In this document: positions 33,374 through 45,826 of the stretch, piece after piece
Position numbering within the stretch: position 1 is the stretch's first letter
Layout of the letters: each line of letters starts with the position of its first letter
Translations under genes and position numbers: made by a program
Assembly: GCF_964275005.1 (NCBI RefSeq)
Contig: NC_092693.1
Span: forward strand, 26,527,173 to 26,591,172
DNA length: 64,000 nucleotides
DNA from: Diadema setosum
Taxonomy: Eukaryota; Echinodermata; Echinoidea; Diadematoida; Diadematidae
Direction of reading: 5' to 3'
Notes under the pieces: model-generated
What the model saw: only the letters and a program-made list of their open reading frames with translations
What the model was told of the DNA's origin: nothing
Database searches by the model: none

Positions 33374-34414
33374 ATATATATGTCTAAATTGCTTCCTATA
33401 CCAAACTGTACATTCGAGATAACTACTACACACTACTAATAGTAATGGTAAAAAATGTAATAGCAGGAATATAGATAATTGAGGCGATATTGTTGTCTTC
33501 CAAATCTCTAATATGCTGAGTATAATTTGTCAGATGGGGAAGATGTATTACATGTATCCACAAATCATTGATTTTTACAACTGGACTGACTGGAAAATTA
33601 AATTTGACTTGTTTAATGGGAGAAAAATCAATAGCATGAACACACACCTTCTTACAATATCATTGGAGGGGAAAAAAACAATGCAAGAAATAGGGTGGGG
33701 AGGGGAATCGGAAAAATGGCAGGACACAGACAAGGACAGGCCTCTTGAATTTTATACCAATGAAAGCAGATCACTTCTCCGAAGTCAAATAGAACTATCC
33801 GACAGGGAAAAAAAAAAACAACCGTTTCAACACAGACTACTTTCAGGGAAGAGTGTGATATCAAAAACATTATTGAGTACATTAATATGTGGTCAGCGCT
33901 GGTTGACAAATACAAGTTTTGCAGTTCACAAGTTCAAGTAAATATCAAGGGCTAGGGGCTGCCATACTGTTCATTCAGTGAGGTGACCGTACCGTACTCG
34001 AGGAGCTGCGGTGGTTTTATGGTGGCGTGTGCACTGAGGTGTCACATCCGGGGTGCGCGGTGGAGACACCGAGCTCAGTGGGTTGTTCCAGTGAATGGGT
34101 GTGATTCTTCAATGTATGTAAGAGTTCTGTGACAATATGACTACCTATCTTTTTGAATAATTCATTTTATCTTGCATCTAATCCTGTTCGGTGAAATGAT
34201 CCTGTCACGTGTGTTTAGTTCATGCACACTAGCATGTATTCATGGACGCTAGCGCCACTTGCAGGCCAGGAAGCCATCATTGTCCGAATGTATACATTTA
34301 CTCCGCACATGCTTGCGTTATATAGCACACGTGCGCGTACATGTGAGCATATAATGACATAATGTTCATGTTGTCAAAGAATAATCTTTAAATACAACTT
34401 ATTGCATCTCAAAT
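33374..34414. other. Noncoding stretch, one chance ORF
   Basis: A 142-codon open frame (33513-33941) has no recognisable motif and low-complexity Lys/Asn content, so I treat it as chance. A phrase near 34150 (ATTCATTTTATCTTGCATCT) resembles 21650, so homology with the left part of the 15-kb segment extends loosely here, in direct orientation. Confidence 0.4.
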
Positions 34415-34439
34415 TGGCAGCTTATCAAGAACTGATATT

Positions 34440-34690
34440 CTGCTCAACATTTGCGCTCGAAATGGACTGTGAATTCCTGCACAACTTTCAAGCTCGATAT
34501 CGGAATGAATTCCTGCACAACATTTCCGCTCGAAATAAACTGTGAATTCCTGCACAACCTTTGAGCTCGAAATCAGATTGAATTTCTACACAAGGTTTGT
34601 GCTCGAATTGAACTGTGAATTCCTGCACAACTTTTGAGCTCGAAATCAGAATGAATTCCTGCACAACTTTTGCGCTCGAAATCAATTACT
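34440..34690 (-). repeat. Seven 35-36-bp units, mirror of the left array
   Basis: Units read GAATTCCTGCACAAC followed by TTTGAGCTCGAAAT or TTTGCGCTCGAAAT, with the two types largely alternating. This matches the array at 21150-21340 in reverse complement. Confidence 0.85.
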
Positions 34691-34694
34691 TTAA

Positions 34695-35262
34695 TAATTT
34701 TTGATATCAAGAAGTCGATTTCTTGATATCAAGAATTCGACTTTTTGATATCAAGAATTCATTTCTTGATATCAAGATATCGAATTCTTGATATCACGAA
34801 TTGAATTTTTGATATCAAGAAGTCAAATTCTTGATATCAGGAAATGAATTCTTGAATCAAGAAATCGACTTCTGGATATCAAGAAATGAATTCTTGATAT
34901 AATAATAATAATAATATGAACACTTGTAATGCGCCGGTATCCATCATGAAAAGATGCTCATGGCGCAAGAAAGAGAGGCAGAGAGAAAAAAAAAACAGTG
35001 AAAAGGAGGTATGAGAAAAGGAATAAAGGAAATGTTTACGAAAAAGCTTGTCTAAATAACCAAGTTTTAAGTGAGCTCTTAAACTCACTTAGAGAAGACA
35101 GATTGCGAATGTTGTGTGGAAGTCTATTCCACAATATCTATATCAAGAAGTCGATTTCTTGATATCAAGAAATGAATTCCTGATATCAAGAAATTGAATT
35201 CTTGATATCAAGAATCAAATTTTCGATATCAAGAAGTCGAATTCTTGATATCAAGAAATAGC
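34695..35262. repeat. Second palindrome array, about 16 copies, split by an insertion
   Basis: About ten copies of TTCTTGATATCAAGAA-type palindromes lie at 34695-34900 and about six at 35140-35262. The break falls inside one palindrome: TTCTTGATAT on the left, TATCAAGAAG on the right. The total is close to the 16 of the left array. Variants include CTTGAATCAAG and CTGGATATCAAG. Confidence 0.9.
34895..35142 (-). mobile_element. Dispersed element inserted in the palindrome array
   Basis: A (AAT)n run, then AATGCGCCGGTATCCATCAT, GCTCATGGCGCAAGAAAG, and GTGTGGAAGTCTATTCCACA. This phrase order is typical of a widespread invertebrate dispersed repeat. It splits one palindrome unit, so it arrived after the array formed. 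Orientation and family are uncertain. Confidence 0.6.
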
Positions 35263-35665
35263 CATACGTCGAGAGGAACCTGGGAGAGCTACACTGAATT
35301 GACCGCCAGCGCATCTTATCCGGTTGTCAATGGATTTGAAATTTGTGCGCGTGTGATGTGTGAGCCTGTGCTGGCTGTCAATAATTCAGTGTATCTCTCC
35401 AAGGTTTCTCTCGACCGAGTCACATTTAAGTCATCAATTTGAACAGAAAGGGACTATTGGCAGAACCAAACGTTGTCCGAAGCCTGTTTTCAATACTTTA
35501 ACTTTACTAGTAAGTCTTCAAATTGAAGAAATATTTTGATTTTCAGTTGATATTTATCCGCGACATCCGCGATAACTACCTTATCATGATCCTGAATGCT
35601 ACAGTACGTAGTCCCATTACGCTGTGTGTATTGGGCTGCTGGTCGCCGTTACCGGCGCCGGTACT

Positions 35666-36745
35666 ATGATAAAGCTGGCGCTGGCGTTTCTTCCGCGGTT
35701 CAAGTTACATGTATACTGTCATAATTTACCAGCGTCAGACATACTCAACAGTCTCCGACAACAAGAGAGGCAATAATTCTGAAATTGACAGACTGATTTC
35801 AGATTGTTCACACTCAGAAGTCGAAAAAAACGATCGCAGATTGTGATAGCATTTGGCAGCAGCAGATGTAAATGTATGCCTGAGCAGCCTGATCACTCTG
35901 ATGGCAACAATAGCCAATGATTTGTAAGTGATGGGGTGGACACTAATAAGTACGGCAGTATTACAATACATAAATATTTAAATTAAATGAAAATGTTATA
36001 GCATTGCGACTATTTTACATTAATCTTTGAAGGATTTTATATAGATATATACCGAAGATTATTTGAATAAAGGAATACAGCATTTGGCAACAGCACTCCT
36101 TAATCGGTGTACGGTCTCCTGCGGTAGCGCCAACAAGGCACACCTAGGCAGGCATGCAGATACCGCGCCGCAGTCAGCAGTGCAATGGGAGATCGATGCG
36201 TAGCTGGGCTGCGCTCGCGGTGCTCACAGCTGAGGAAACTGCGCCTGATACGTCACGCGCAATGCATCCTGGGACAGATGGTACGAAGGGCTGCTCGCGA
36301 CGGATTCGAACATGAAGAATTACCTTATTTAAAAAAAAAAAATCATAGTAAATGTATCTGATGGTCTTTTCTCGTCGGGAAAAGGGTAATAGGTTCATGA
36401 GATATTGTTCTTTACACAGGAAATGGCTGATAATCGTCCAGACTTGCCCTTTAACAGTGTGGTATCACCCCAGCATTCAGAGTAATCTATCAAAATAGAG
36501 CCAATTAATTTGGCTTTTGTAATCTGGTAGCAGACTTGGAGCTGATTTGCATAACACATATTAGGTTAAAGGCATTGTTTACCATTGGGAGCACTGATTT
36601 TAAAAAGTGCTTGATTATCATTTGATGCATATGTATAGGTCAGTTGTATCAAAAACATCCTACCATATAGAATTTTTGCAATAAATCCTGAAATATAAGG
36701 ATATATCACTATTTTTCTCAATAAACCATAACTAGAGACAGTTTA
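35666..36745. other. Noncoding; promoter-like patch near 36.1-36.3 kb
   Basis: No exon was recognised. A GC-richer, CpG-containing stretch (about 36100-36310) includes GATACGTCACGCG and GCATCCTGGGACAGATGG and could be a promoter, but no downstream gene is visible. Confidence 0.35.
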
Positions 36746-37368
36746 CTGTAATACGCTATATATTTCGCGTGGGTTTTATTTTCGCGAATTTCGCGAGTCG
36801 GGAGCTATTCGCGAAATTAACAACACGCAAAAATATTACCTTCCAAAATGAATCCCTTGCCTTGATAATATGAACATTTCAGTACTAGTATACCATGTCA
36901 CGGCTTACCGAACAGACCATACTGGCTAAGCTTGTTTACATACATATAGCACGTCCACGTATAACTACTAACCAGTATACACAGCCCAGTCGCTGTAAGT
37001 AGCATTCGCACAGCACAGCGTATTAACAGCGTCTGGGGTGGTCGGGCTAGTCCACGTCTACTTACGAATACTGTAGAGCCAATCCATTATCGCAACCCCT
37101 CGTACCATCCGTCAGAAATCTAGCGCGATGGACTTAACCACTTCAAAAATGTTGAATTCTAACTTATTAGTTCGCAGAGTTTGGTAAGTTTTTTTCATGC
37201 AGTGTATAACTAGTATCATTCTGATTTGCTAGTAAGTTGAAAATTTACACTTTCTTTGCCACTTCATATTTTCTCTGGTCCCCCAATCACGAATTTAACC
37301 ACTCGCGAAAATGTGTGACAGCAGCAATTCGCAAAAATTTATGTACGCGAAAATTATAGCGTATACAG
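36746..37368. mobile_element. Mariner-like MITE flanked by TA
   Basis: It starts CTGTAATACGCTATATATTT and ends with the reverse complement of CTGTATACGCTATAATTTTC. The terminal similarity continues through TTCGCG...TTCGCGAATT. TA flanks both ends (36744-36745 and 37369-37370), as expected of Tc1/mariner target duplications. The 623-bp interior has no transposase frame. Confidence 0.7.
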
Positions 37369-37370
37369 TA

Positions 37371-38368
37371 CTCTAGTAATGATTTTATATAGCACATATA
37401 CGTTTATTTACTTCTTCCTTATTCATGGTGTTTATATATTTCTGTGTATTGAGAATATGTTCATTATAATATTATATGTTCTTTTTTCTTGATATGTTCG
37501 TACATTGTAACTCTTTGTTGAAAATGAAATAAACGAAATGAAATGGAACAATTAGACCTATTGTTCACATTTTGTATAGTTAACAATGCTTAACATTGAT
37601 TATACTGATTTACATTTTAATATTGATTGTTCCTGTCCATAACTCACAATTTAGAACTATTTGGATTTGTGTTTCATCTGCAATTGGTAAATAGTGCCTA
37701 TAATTACTGACTAATGTGATCAGGAAATAATCATGTCTCACAGCCAAAAGTAACATGGCAGACATAGTCACTGTGCTAATCAAGCTTGTCTGATTCATAA
37801 TGCTTGGAGTGAAACAACCTGGGTGGCAAAATAATGTTGATGATCGTAGATGATATGATGTATCAATAAATTAGGTGCAAGGGCTTTCAACAGAAATCTT
37901 GTCATGGGAAGTTCATATTTGTGCCATACAGAGAGAGGTGTAATACATTGGAAGTTACAGTCTATATATTTCTTATGTTTCACTCCATAGGTAGAAAGAA
38001 TAGTTTACCTGTTTATTAATACTCCATAAGGTTCAGAAATTCAAAAAATATATCTTGCAAACTGCTACTGGGTTGATAGGAGCAATAACAGAAATCATGT
38101 TAAGCATTTTACTTCACCTGATATCCAGCTTGCATTGTCATATCCACTGTATTCTATGTTTGCCATGGAAAAGTGGGGGAAAATGTAGAGATATGAACAA
38201 AGTAAAAACTTGATGAATATCAAAAACTACATTATACAAATTGAGGTTATGGTTCACTAACTATGCGTGATGCAAGTTTTTAGCTCGTGAAAATAAAAAT
38301 TCTACTGTGTTCAAATTGACATCAGAGAAATAGAACATTAAACATTTCATTCTAATTGAATAAAAAAA

Positions 38369-38400
<32 letters not shown>

Positions 38401-40430
38401 TAGCTACTTGATTTAAGATAAACATATCAATGTAAAGCAGTGATTTCAGTAACAAAATCATGTTGTGGAATTCAAACAAGGCAGTAACATCATTTTATCA
38501 CAACTTTCCCTTTAACTGTGTACAAAAGGATATCATTTTTTTTTTCTTCACAGCTCAATAACAACTTCCAGATGAATAAAATCACTATAGTGAAACTGAA
38601 AATTCTAGAGCAATATGATGTCTCACAAGATGCATATCTTTTGAAATGCATGTCAGCCTATTAGACAATACTAAAATGACTCTTCTGTTTCTATGATTTT
38701 TTTTTCCAATGAGAGTAAATTTCCACAGAAAATGCGTGCTGCGCACTTCCTGCAAAAGAAAAGTTTACATCTTCATGATAATTTTGTGATACCAAGCTTT
38801 GGGCTTATATCTCGCTTGTGATTCTTAAGAAATTGTGAAAGGACACGAGTAACAATACCTTCTGGATTTTTGCTTTTCACTTTACAATTGAAAAACAAAC
38901 TACCAGGTCACATTTAAATGGTTACAAGTTGTGCTTCAACAACAGACAAGTTAAAAAAGCAGAGTGCGGAGTGCAGCTATCTTGATTTATTTAAAGCGTG
39001 CAGCAATACCTATGCATATCCATGGCAACAATTTCAATAGCACACAGTTCAGCAATTTGGAAAGGAACTTAAATATAATCACACAAGACTGTGCAAAAGA
39101 CTTGTGCAGGCAATATACAGTAGTTCAAACTACACAGTAATGTACAAAGGCAGGATTCTGCAGACTGACTTTAAACTGCCACCTTTGAACTATTATAGCA
39201 GTGATAAATCTGATTAATACTTTCACAACACTAAATGTATTGCATTTCTTAAAAGCAAAGTGCTGTTCTTGGTTAGGAGATATATATTTTTGTTTGCAGT
39301 GTAACTTAGTAATCTGAATGAAAAGAATGCAAATTTTGATTACAAAATTCCAAGTCCTACGAACTGAACAGGAAAATGGTTAATGATGACATGGTCCCAT
39401 GTCAAATAGCTTTTATCCTAGAAGCTCAAGTGAAGACATATCAATAGGGTAACTCCCCCTTATCAAAATAGCATAATTTTTCAATACAGTAGTACTGAGA
39501 AAAATAATCATAAGAGGGGTGTTTATAAACTTATCGACTTACATAGTGTGTGAAAATGAGAATATGTTGAGTACTCGACCAGTCAATGTTTCTCTTACAT
39601 GTACCTCTTTTGATAGATTTCTCTCTTTCTGTAACTTATCCTTTTCCTTTACATTTCACAGGAAAGTTGTTCTTTTATCAAGTGGGTTGTGTTTATTCTT
39701 GTATCGGTAGGTAATTCATCCGCTTTGCTGTAGTAGTTTGCAAAAAAGTTCTCCTCACTGCTTTGCCTGCCATGTAGCAGGTCCATGCTTGATATATGTA
39801 GGAATGTGTTTGTCTCACAGTATTCATTTCCCTTCTTTCCCTACCACCCCCCCCCCCTTGAATGATGAAAAATGAACAGGCTCTGTGATACTGTGCTATT
39901 GACTCTGCAATAAAATGCCAAAGCTTATGAATTCTAACAGCCGTCGAAGCACTGTGCAAAGTGAAGGACAAAAAATCTCAAAAGTTCAACGCCGCGTATC
40001 TCCCTTACTTTACCATCAAATCCCTTGAGACTTCTCATTTATATGGATATGTTATCCTCTATATGAATTTTGGGCAAAAATGATGATGTACCTGTTGAGA
40101 TATTTGTATTTTTCTGTTTGAGTCGATCGTGAGAAAAGGTTAGAACCAAGTCTTTTCTAGCATAAATATGCAAATAATTATCATATTGCTAATCTGTATA
40201 TTCCAGACTAACTACCTGTGAAGATTTGTGTTTGTGCAATTAGTAGTGAGGTCAAAAGAAGAAAACAATTTAATAGAGAACCAAATTTATGGGAAAATAC
40301 TGGACATGCACAACTGGATCTTCTTTTTGTGTTCTCTGTTGGTCAGCGCACACTTAGCCAATCAGCAGTGTCAGGTTTGGTGATAGGGTTCGGTTAGGGA
40401 GGTGAGACCAACCCTGCAATGTGCTTTTTA
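37371..40430. other. Three kilobases without a recognisable gene
   Basis: AT-rich noncoding DNA with a (GA)n run at about 38375-38401, a C-run at 39847-39857 and several poly-A/T tracts. ORFs are short and unlike any family. Confidence 0.5.
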
Positions 40431-40439
40431 AAAATTTGC

Positions 40440-41251
40440 AGTTGCCATGGCAATGCATTACTATATACTAAAGAAAAAGGTGTCTTGCGCATCTGCTTTT
40501 GATAGCGGTCACACATGCTAAATTTGTGGTCAATTGCTCAAAAGATGAGAGAGTAGTTTGATCCACAACACTGTGTAGAATTTTTTTTTTTAAATTTGCA
40601 GTTGCCATGGCAATGCATTACGCAATACTAACGGAAAAGGTGTCTAGCACATCTACCTTTTACAGTGGTCACACATGCCAAATTTGGGATCAATTGCTCA
40701 AAAAATGAGAGTAGTTTGATCCACAACATTTTGTAAGATTTTTTTTTTTAATTTGCAGTTGCCATGGCAATGCATCATGCAATACTAATGAAAAGGGTGT
40801 ATTGTGAAAGAGTAGTTCGATCCACATTTTGTAAGATTTTTGTTTAATTTGCCATTGCCATTGCAACACATTATGCAATACTTATGAAAAAAGTGTCTTG
40901 CACATCTTCCTTTGATAGCTGTCAAACATGCCAAATTTGGGGTTACTTGTTCAAAAAATGAGAGTAGTTTGATTCACAATTTTTAATTAAAATATGCCAT
41001 TGCCATGGCAACACATTATGCCATACTAACGAAAAAGGTATTTTGCACATCTACCTTTGATAGCGGTCACACATGCCAAATTTGGGGTCAATTGCTCATA
41101 AAATGAGAGACTAGTTTGAACCACTAGATTTTGCAACGGAACGACTGCCCGCCTGCCCAACCGACCGACCGAATGACAAACCGCCTGGCTACCTGCCCTC
41201 AGAGTGATTCCTATATACCCCCATATGCACTATGTGTGGGTGGGGGTATAA
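40440..41251 (-). repeat. 157-bp CCATGGCAAC tandem array, cluster 1, with hairpin end
   Basis: Units start near 40444, 40605, 40762, 40855 (degenerate) and 41003. Each has TTGCCATGGCAATGCATTA, CACATGCCAAATTTGGGGTC and GATCCACAACATTTTG. The cluster ends with a CCGACCGACCGA run and TATACCCCCA...TGGGGGTATA, a 10-bp-stem hairpin (about 41215-41251). Confidence 0.85.
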
Positions 41252-41400
41252 TTCGGTGTCGAAAGTCATTTCGAAGATATGGACAAAAAGTGTAATTTCA
41301 GCCGTAAGTAAAGACTGTAATTTCAGCATTTTAACCTGACATTTGACTCCATAACTTCTCAAAACTAGAACTATCACTCAATGTGATTAATACCCCCACC
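41252..41400 (-). repeat. Fragment of the TGACC-type repeat between the two arrays
   Basis: Contains TATGGACAAAAAGTGTAATT and CCTGACATTTGACTCCA, resembling the 15-17 kb family in degraded form. Confidence 0.45.
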
Positions 41401-43205
41401 TAACACTGAGGGAGTTAGCTCAACCAGCAATAACTTTGTATGCTTTTTATTGAAAAAAAATAGAAACCATGGCAATGTATTGTTCAACATTGAACAAATG
41501 TCCATTTTGCTCACTGATAGTCACATGTGCCACACTCAAGTAAAGTGCTCAAAACCTGATGGAGTAAGATAAGTAAATTGGAAATTTCTATGATTTTCAT
41601 TAAAAAAATGTTGTTACCATGGCAATACAATGTTTGACAAAACAAAAAATGAAGTTTGCACAACTGCATATTACAGTTGTCACATGTGCCAAATTTCAAG
41701 TCAAATGCTCAAAAGCTGAGGGAGTTAGCTGAATTCATTTCATTGTATACTTTTCATTCAAAATATCCTGTTACCATGGCAACACATTTTTCAACGACGA
41801 AAGATAAATTTTGCACATCTAGGTTATACTGTGATCACATGTGCCAAATTTGAAGCCAAATGCTCAAAAAGTGAAAGAGTTAGCTGAACCACAACTCTTG
41901 TATGACTTTCATTCAAAATATGCTTTTATCATGGCAACACATTATTCAACAATGACGAAAGATGAAGTTTGCACATCTTCGTGCTATAACGGTCACATGT
42001 GCCAAATTTCAAGCCAAGTGCTCAAAGACTGAGGGAGGTAACTGAATCCATGCAGTATTTTTGTATGATTTTTAATCAAAATATGCTGTTACCATGACAA
42101 CACATTGTTCAACAATGATGAAAGATTAAATTTGCACATCTACGTACCATAGCCGTTACATGTGCCAAACTTCAAGCCATATGCTCAAAGACTGAGGGAG
42201 TTACCTGAATCCAAAATATTTTTGTATTCTTTTTAGTGAAAAAATGCTGTTACCATGACAACACATTGTTCAACAATGACGAAAGATTAAGTTTGCACAT
42301 CTATGTACTATAGTGGTCACAGGTATCAAATTTCAAGCCAAATGCTCAAAGAGCAACATTTTGTAAGATTTCTTAAAAATTTGCCGTTGCCATGGCAATG
42401 CCTTATGCAATACTAACGAAGAAGATGTCATGTACATATTTATTTGATAGTGGTCCCACATGCCAAATTTGGGGTCAATTGCTCAAAAAATGAGAGAGTA
42501 GTTTGATCCACAACATTTTGCAAGATTTTTAAAAATTTGCTGTTGCCATGGCGACGCATTATGCAATACTAACAAAAAAGGTTGTATTGCACATCTTCCT
42601 TTGATAGTGGTCACACATGCCAAATTTGGGGTTAATAGCTCAAAAAATGAGAGTTGTTCGTTCCACAAGTTTTTGTGAAAATGTGCCGTTACCATGGCAA
42701 CATATTATGTGATACTAACAAAAAAAGGTGTCTTGCACATAGTACCTTTAATAGCAGTCACACATGCCAAATTTGGGGTCAATTGCTCAAAAAACTGAGA
42801 GTAGTTCGATTCACAACATTTTGCAAGATTTTAAAAAAATTTGCTGTTGCCATGGCGACGCATTATGCAATACTAACAAAAAGGTAGTATTGCACATCTT
42901 CCTTTGATAGTGGTCACACATGCCAAATTTGGGGTCAATTGCTCAAAAAATGAGAGAGTAGTTTGATCCACAACATTTTGCAAGATTTTTAAAAATTTGC
43001 TGTTGCCATTGCAACGCATTATGCAATACTAACGAAAAAAGGTTGTATTGCACATCTTCCTTTGATAGTGGTCACACATGCCAAATTTGGGGTTATTGCT
43101 CAAAAAATGAGAGAGTAGTTCGTTACCACCCGACCGACCGGCCACCTGACCTCAGAGTGATTCCTATATATCCCCCCTACACACTATGTGTGGGTGGGGG
43201 TATAA
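41401..43205 (-). repeat. 157-bp CCATGGCAAC tandem array, cluster 2, with hairpin end
   Basis: About twelve units, at about 41467, 41617, 41773, 41929, 42092, 42253, 42390, 42547, 42690, 42848 and 43007, spaced 137-162 bp. Early units carry CAAATTTCAAG(C/T)CAAATGCTCAAA and late units CAAATTTGGGGTCAATTGCT, so two subfamilies are joined. It ends like cluster 1: CGACCGACCGG, then a hairpin TATATCCCCCC...GGGGGTATA to 43205. Many short ORFs on both strands are by-products. Confidence 0.88.
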
Positions 43206-43680
43206 CAATCATTGTAAAGCCACACATAACATTGCTACGTTTCCATGATATTGAGAAGAGTAAAATTTTAGCATTTCTAATTGACCTTTGACCCTAGACC
43301 AAACTACCTTAAACTTTTTCAAAAAATCATTAATGATTTCGAAATATGTACTATGAAATTTGTGAATGAAAGCCGAATAAATAATAATAATAATAACCCC
43401 TTGAGGACGGACTGATTTTGCTACAACACGCATTTCCCATAGACACCTGCCCGAGCATACTCGGGACTCGTCCTCAACCTCAACGGGTTAAGTCTCATGA
43501 AAGTACCTTCAGGCATTGCATACATATGAAAAATTTAATGAAATTTTTAAATTGACCTTGACCTCTGATCCCGTCCTTATGTATACACCCACAAGATGAA
43601 AGGCACAGCTTAATCCACTGTTGCATACATTTTTCTATGCCAAGTTTCATTTGGATACCTTCTTACAGGAACCTGGTATA
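43206..43680 (-). repeat. TGACC-type repeat flank with a nested small inverted-end element
   Basis: Has GACCTTTGACCCTAGACC, GTACCTTCAGGCATTGCATA and CCTTGACCTCTGATCC, matching the 16-17 kb family. At 43397-43487 a 91-bp insert has CCCCTTGAGGACGGACT against CTCAACGGG ends and an internal CCCGAGCATACTCGGG hairpin. Confidence 0.6.
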
Positions 43681-44039
43681 CAAGGTTCCTGTGGTATCAG
43701 CACATCAGAGAACCCTGGTAAACCAGAGCCCCGTTTCATAAAAAGTAGACAAGAGAGTCTGCATTTGTGGCCTAAAGTCATGTTTATCTGTGTTATGTTT
43801 ACCAGAAAAATTACTTTGAGAGATCAGAGTTTCTTCTATCAATACTTGCTTCTTCTTTTTTTCTGTATCAAAACGGTGTGTATTTTTGTCTAATTTACCT
43901 TTTTTTCCAACAAAGTGGTGCACTTGTTTTGCTACAAAACTCGTATGATGATGTATGTAGACACTAAGGTTGAGCTCACTAGATTTTGACTTTTGAGACC
44001 CCATTCGGGTGCCCTTATAATGTACAACAAAACTAGATC

Positions 44040-44600
44040 TATCACTTAAAGTAATTAAAACCCCCACCAAAAAATGAGGAAGTTAGCTCATTCCACAATA
44101 TTTTTGCATGTTCTTTATTGACAAATTTGATGTTACCATGGCAATGCACTGTCCATCATTAATCAATGGGGATGGTTAGCTCGTTTTAAAAATTAGACTA
44201 AGAGACATGTACCAAATTTTATTAAAAGATTAAAAAACTAAGGCAACGAGCAAAAGCCACTGGTAATTTGGATAATTTTCATTTGACAAAATGTCACCAT
44301 GGTGACAGATGGTTTGACATTGATGAAAGATGAAGTTTGCACATCTACATAGTAAAGCAGTGACATGTGTCAAATTTCAAGGCAAATGCTGAAAAACTGA
44401 GGGATTGTAGCTAGGTCTACAATACCTTTGTATGATTTACTTACAAAATATGCCGTTACCATGGCAACAAATTGTTAAATGATGAAAAAAAAAATTGTTT
44501 GTCTTTGTACTGCACCAGTTACATGTGCCAAATTTAAAGCCAAATGCTAAAAAACTGACGGAAATAGCTCAATCCACAATATTTGTATGCTTGAAGCAGA
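44040..44600 (-). repeat. 157-bp CCATGGCAAC array, cluster 3
   Basis: Three to four diverged units at about 44141, 44297 and 44457 with the same internal landmarks (CCATGGCAAC, CACATGTGCCAAATTT, CTGAGG(G/A) and TTAGCTC). Confidence 0.8.
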
Positions 44601-45699
44601 AATTCATAGGGGGAAATAACCCTTAAAATGATATTATTCTCTCATTTGATAATATATTAAGCCTTTTGAACTTAAAAAAAAATGTAATTAAAAAGTATCT
44701 GCTTCGAATTTATGAGTATTAAATTTACCATATTTTGGTTCCCAAATCGCCAACTCGAAAGTGCATTTTAGTGTCGGTGACGTCACGGGTTGGAAATCGA
44801 TGGTTCACATGCGACATGTGCGTGCATGCGAGGTGAGAGAGAAATGCATGTCCATGCCATGACATAGTATACAAGTCTGCCTAAATTCATGTATATTCGA
44901 TCGTAATTCGTATGAACAAAATCTTGCATAGAAATATCCTCTATCAATTGATCTTGCGTAAACGCCACTTGGTGGGGCCGCATTCACGAGTAGGACCCTA
45001 TTACAGACCCTACTGTGGAAGAAAGCCCCACCGCCATGCTTATATCTAGTGATGAACGCCACACAATGCAGTGGGGCTGAATTCACGAGTATAAACAGGC
45101 GAGCCGCCGTAGTACTATTAGTAGGGCCGTCAAACACGCCGAACCGCGCCACTAGACAACGCATGAACGCAGCACGAGATGCTGTTTTTGTGATGGAATT
45201 TAACCCCTTTATTGTTTTTTGATCAATATGAATTTTTGGAATTGAAAAATATAACCTATTTTTACAAGGAATCAGAAAGAAAATTGGAGAAAAGTTTAAA
45301 AACCGCTGAGATAATCAATTTTGAAATGGCTATCTTGAGCGTCACGGCGACTCCCCGACCCTCCTTTGCGGAACGCGATTTTGCATCCTCGGAAACAAAG
45401 TCGAAACTGCGATGGATAGCTTATACCTACAGTCGCCGTTGAGGGCTCAATCAAATCTGTAGGGCTTGCTGTAACTAAATGCAGCCCCGCAATGACAATT
45501 TATCGATCAGAAAACTTTGTGAATAAGTTTTCAAACTTGAGCTAATTTTTTTTTCATAAGGCTGGTTGACTTTGAAAAATGCGGATCAATATTACAGAAA
45601 TTTAACCTTTTTTGTATATCCATGTGAAATTTAGAGGTGATATTCAATACCAATCCAGTAGGAAAAACGAGTCAAACTTTGCAGTACGACTAGTGCTGC
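44601..45699. other. Noncoding upstream region of the 46.5-51.4 kb gene
   Basis: Contains a twice-used phrase around GTGGGGC(C/T)G(C/A)ATTCACGAGT (44970, 45070; again about 53270). A 76-codon frame at 45212-45442 has no recognisable motif. No exon assigned. Confidence 0.4.
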
Positions 45700-45826
45700 A
45701 GCTAGCTGCCTTACCGCCGAGGATGGTGTAGCTATGTACTGCGCGAACAACCGTACATAGCGCACAACGGTACGATCCCTTCTCCGAAATCGACTACACA
45801 CGAAACCACCAGAAACGACGCCGACG
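45700..45826 (+). promoter_or_regulatory. Possible noncoding first exon and promoter
   Basis: A CpG-richer segment (TACTGCGCGAACAACCGTAC, CCAGAAACGACGCCGACG) ends at a strong donor, GGTGAGTG, at 45826-45833. It lies about 700 bp before the acceptor of the first coding exon. Assignment as the 5' UTR exon is inferred from composition, donor and distance. Confidence 0.35.

Larger units (their letters stand above)
34415..35665 (-). repeat. Right arm of the long inverted repeat
   Basis: Reading the minus strand from 35665: the unique block with CGACCAGCAGCCC and TTCTGCCAATAGTCCCTTTC, a palindrome array (35262-34695), a 35-36-bp array (34690-34440) and CTTGATAAGCTGCC. This is the order of the left arm. 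It is longer only because another element is inserted at about 34895-35142. Confidence 0.8.

Noticed and set aside
33513..33941. 142-codon open frame
   Set aside because: No motif, Lys/Asn-rich low-complexity composition and no splice context. Likely chance.
45212..45442. 76-codon frame upstream of the large gene
   Set aside because: No motif and no acceptor or donor fitting the downstream exon phase.
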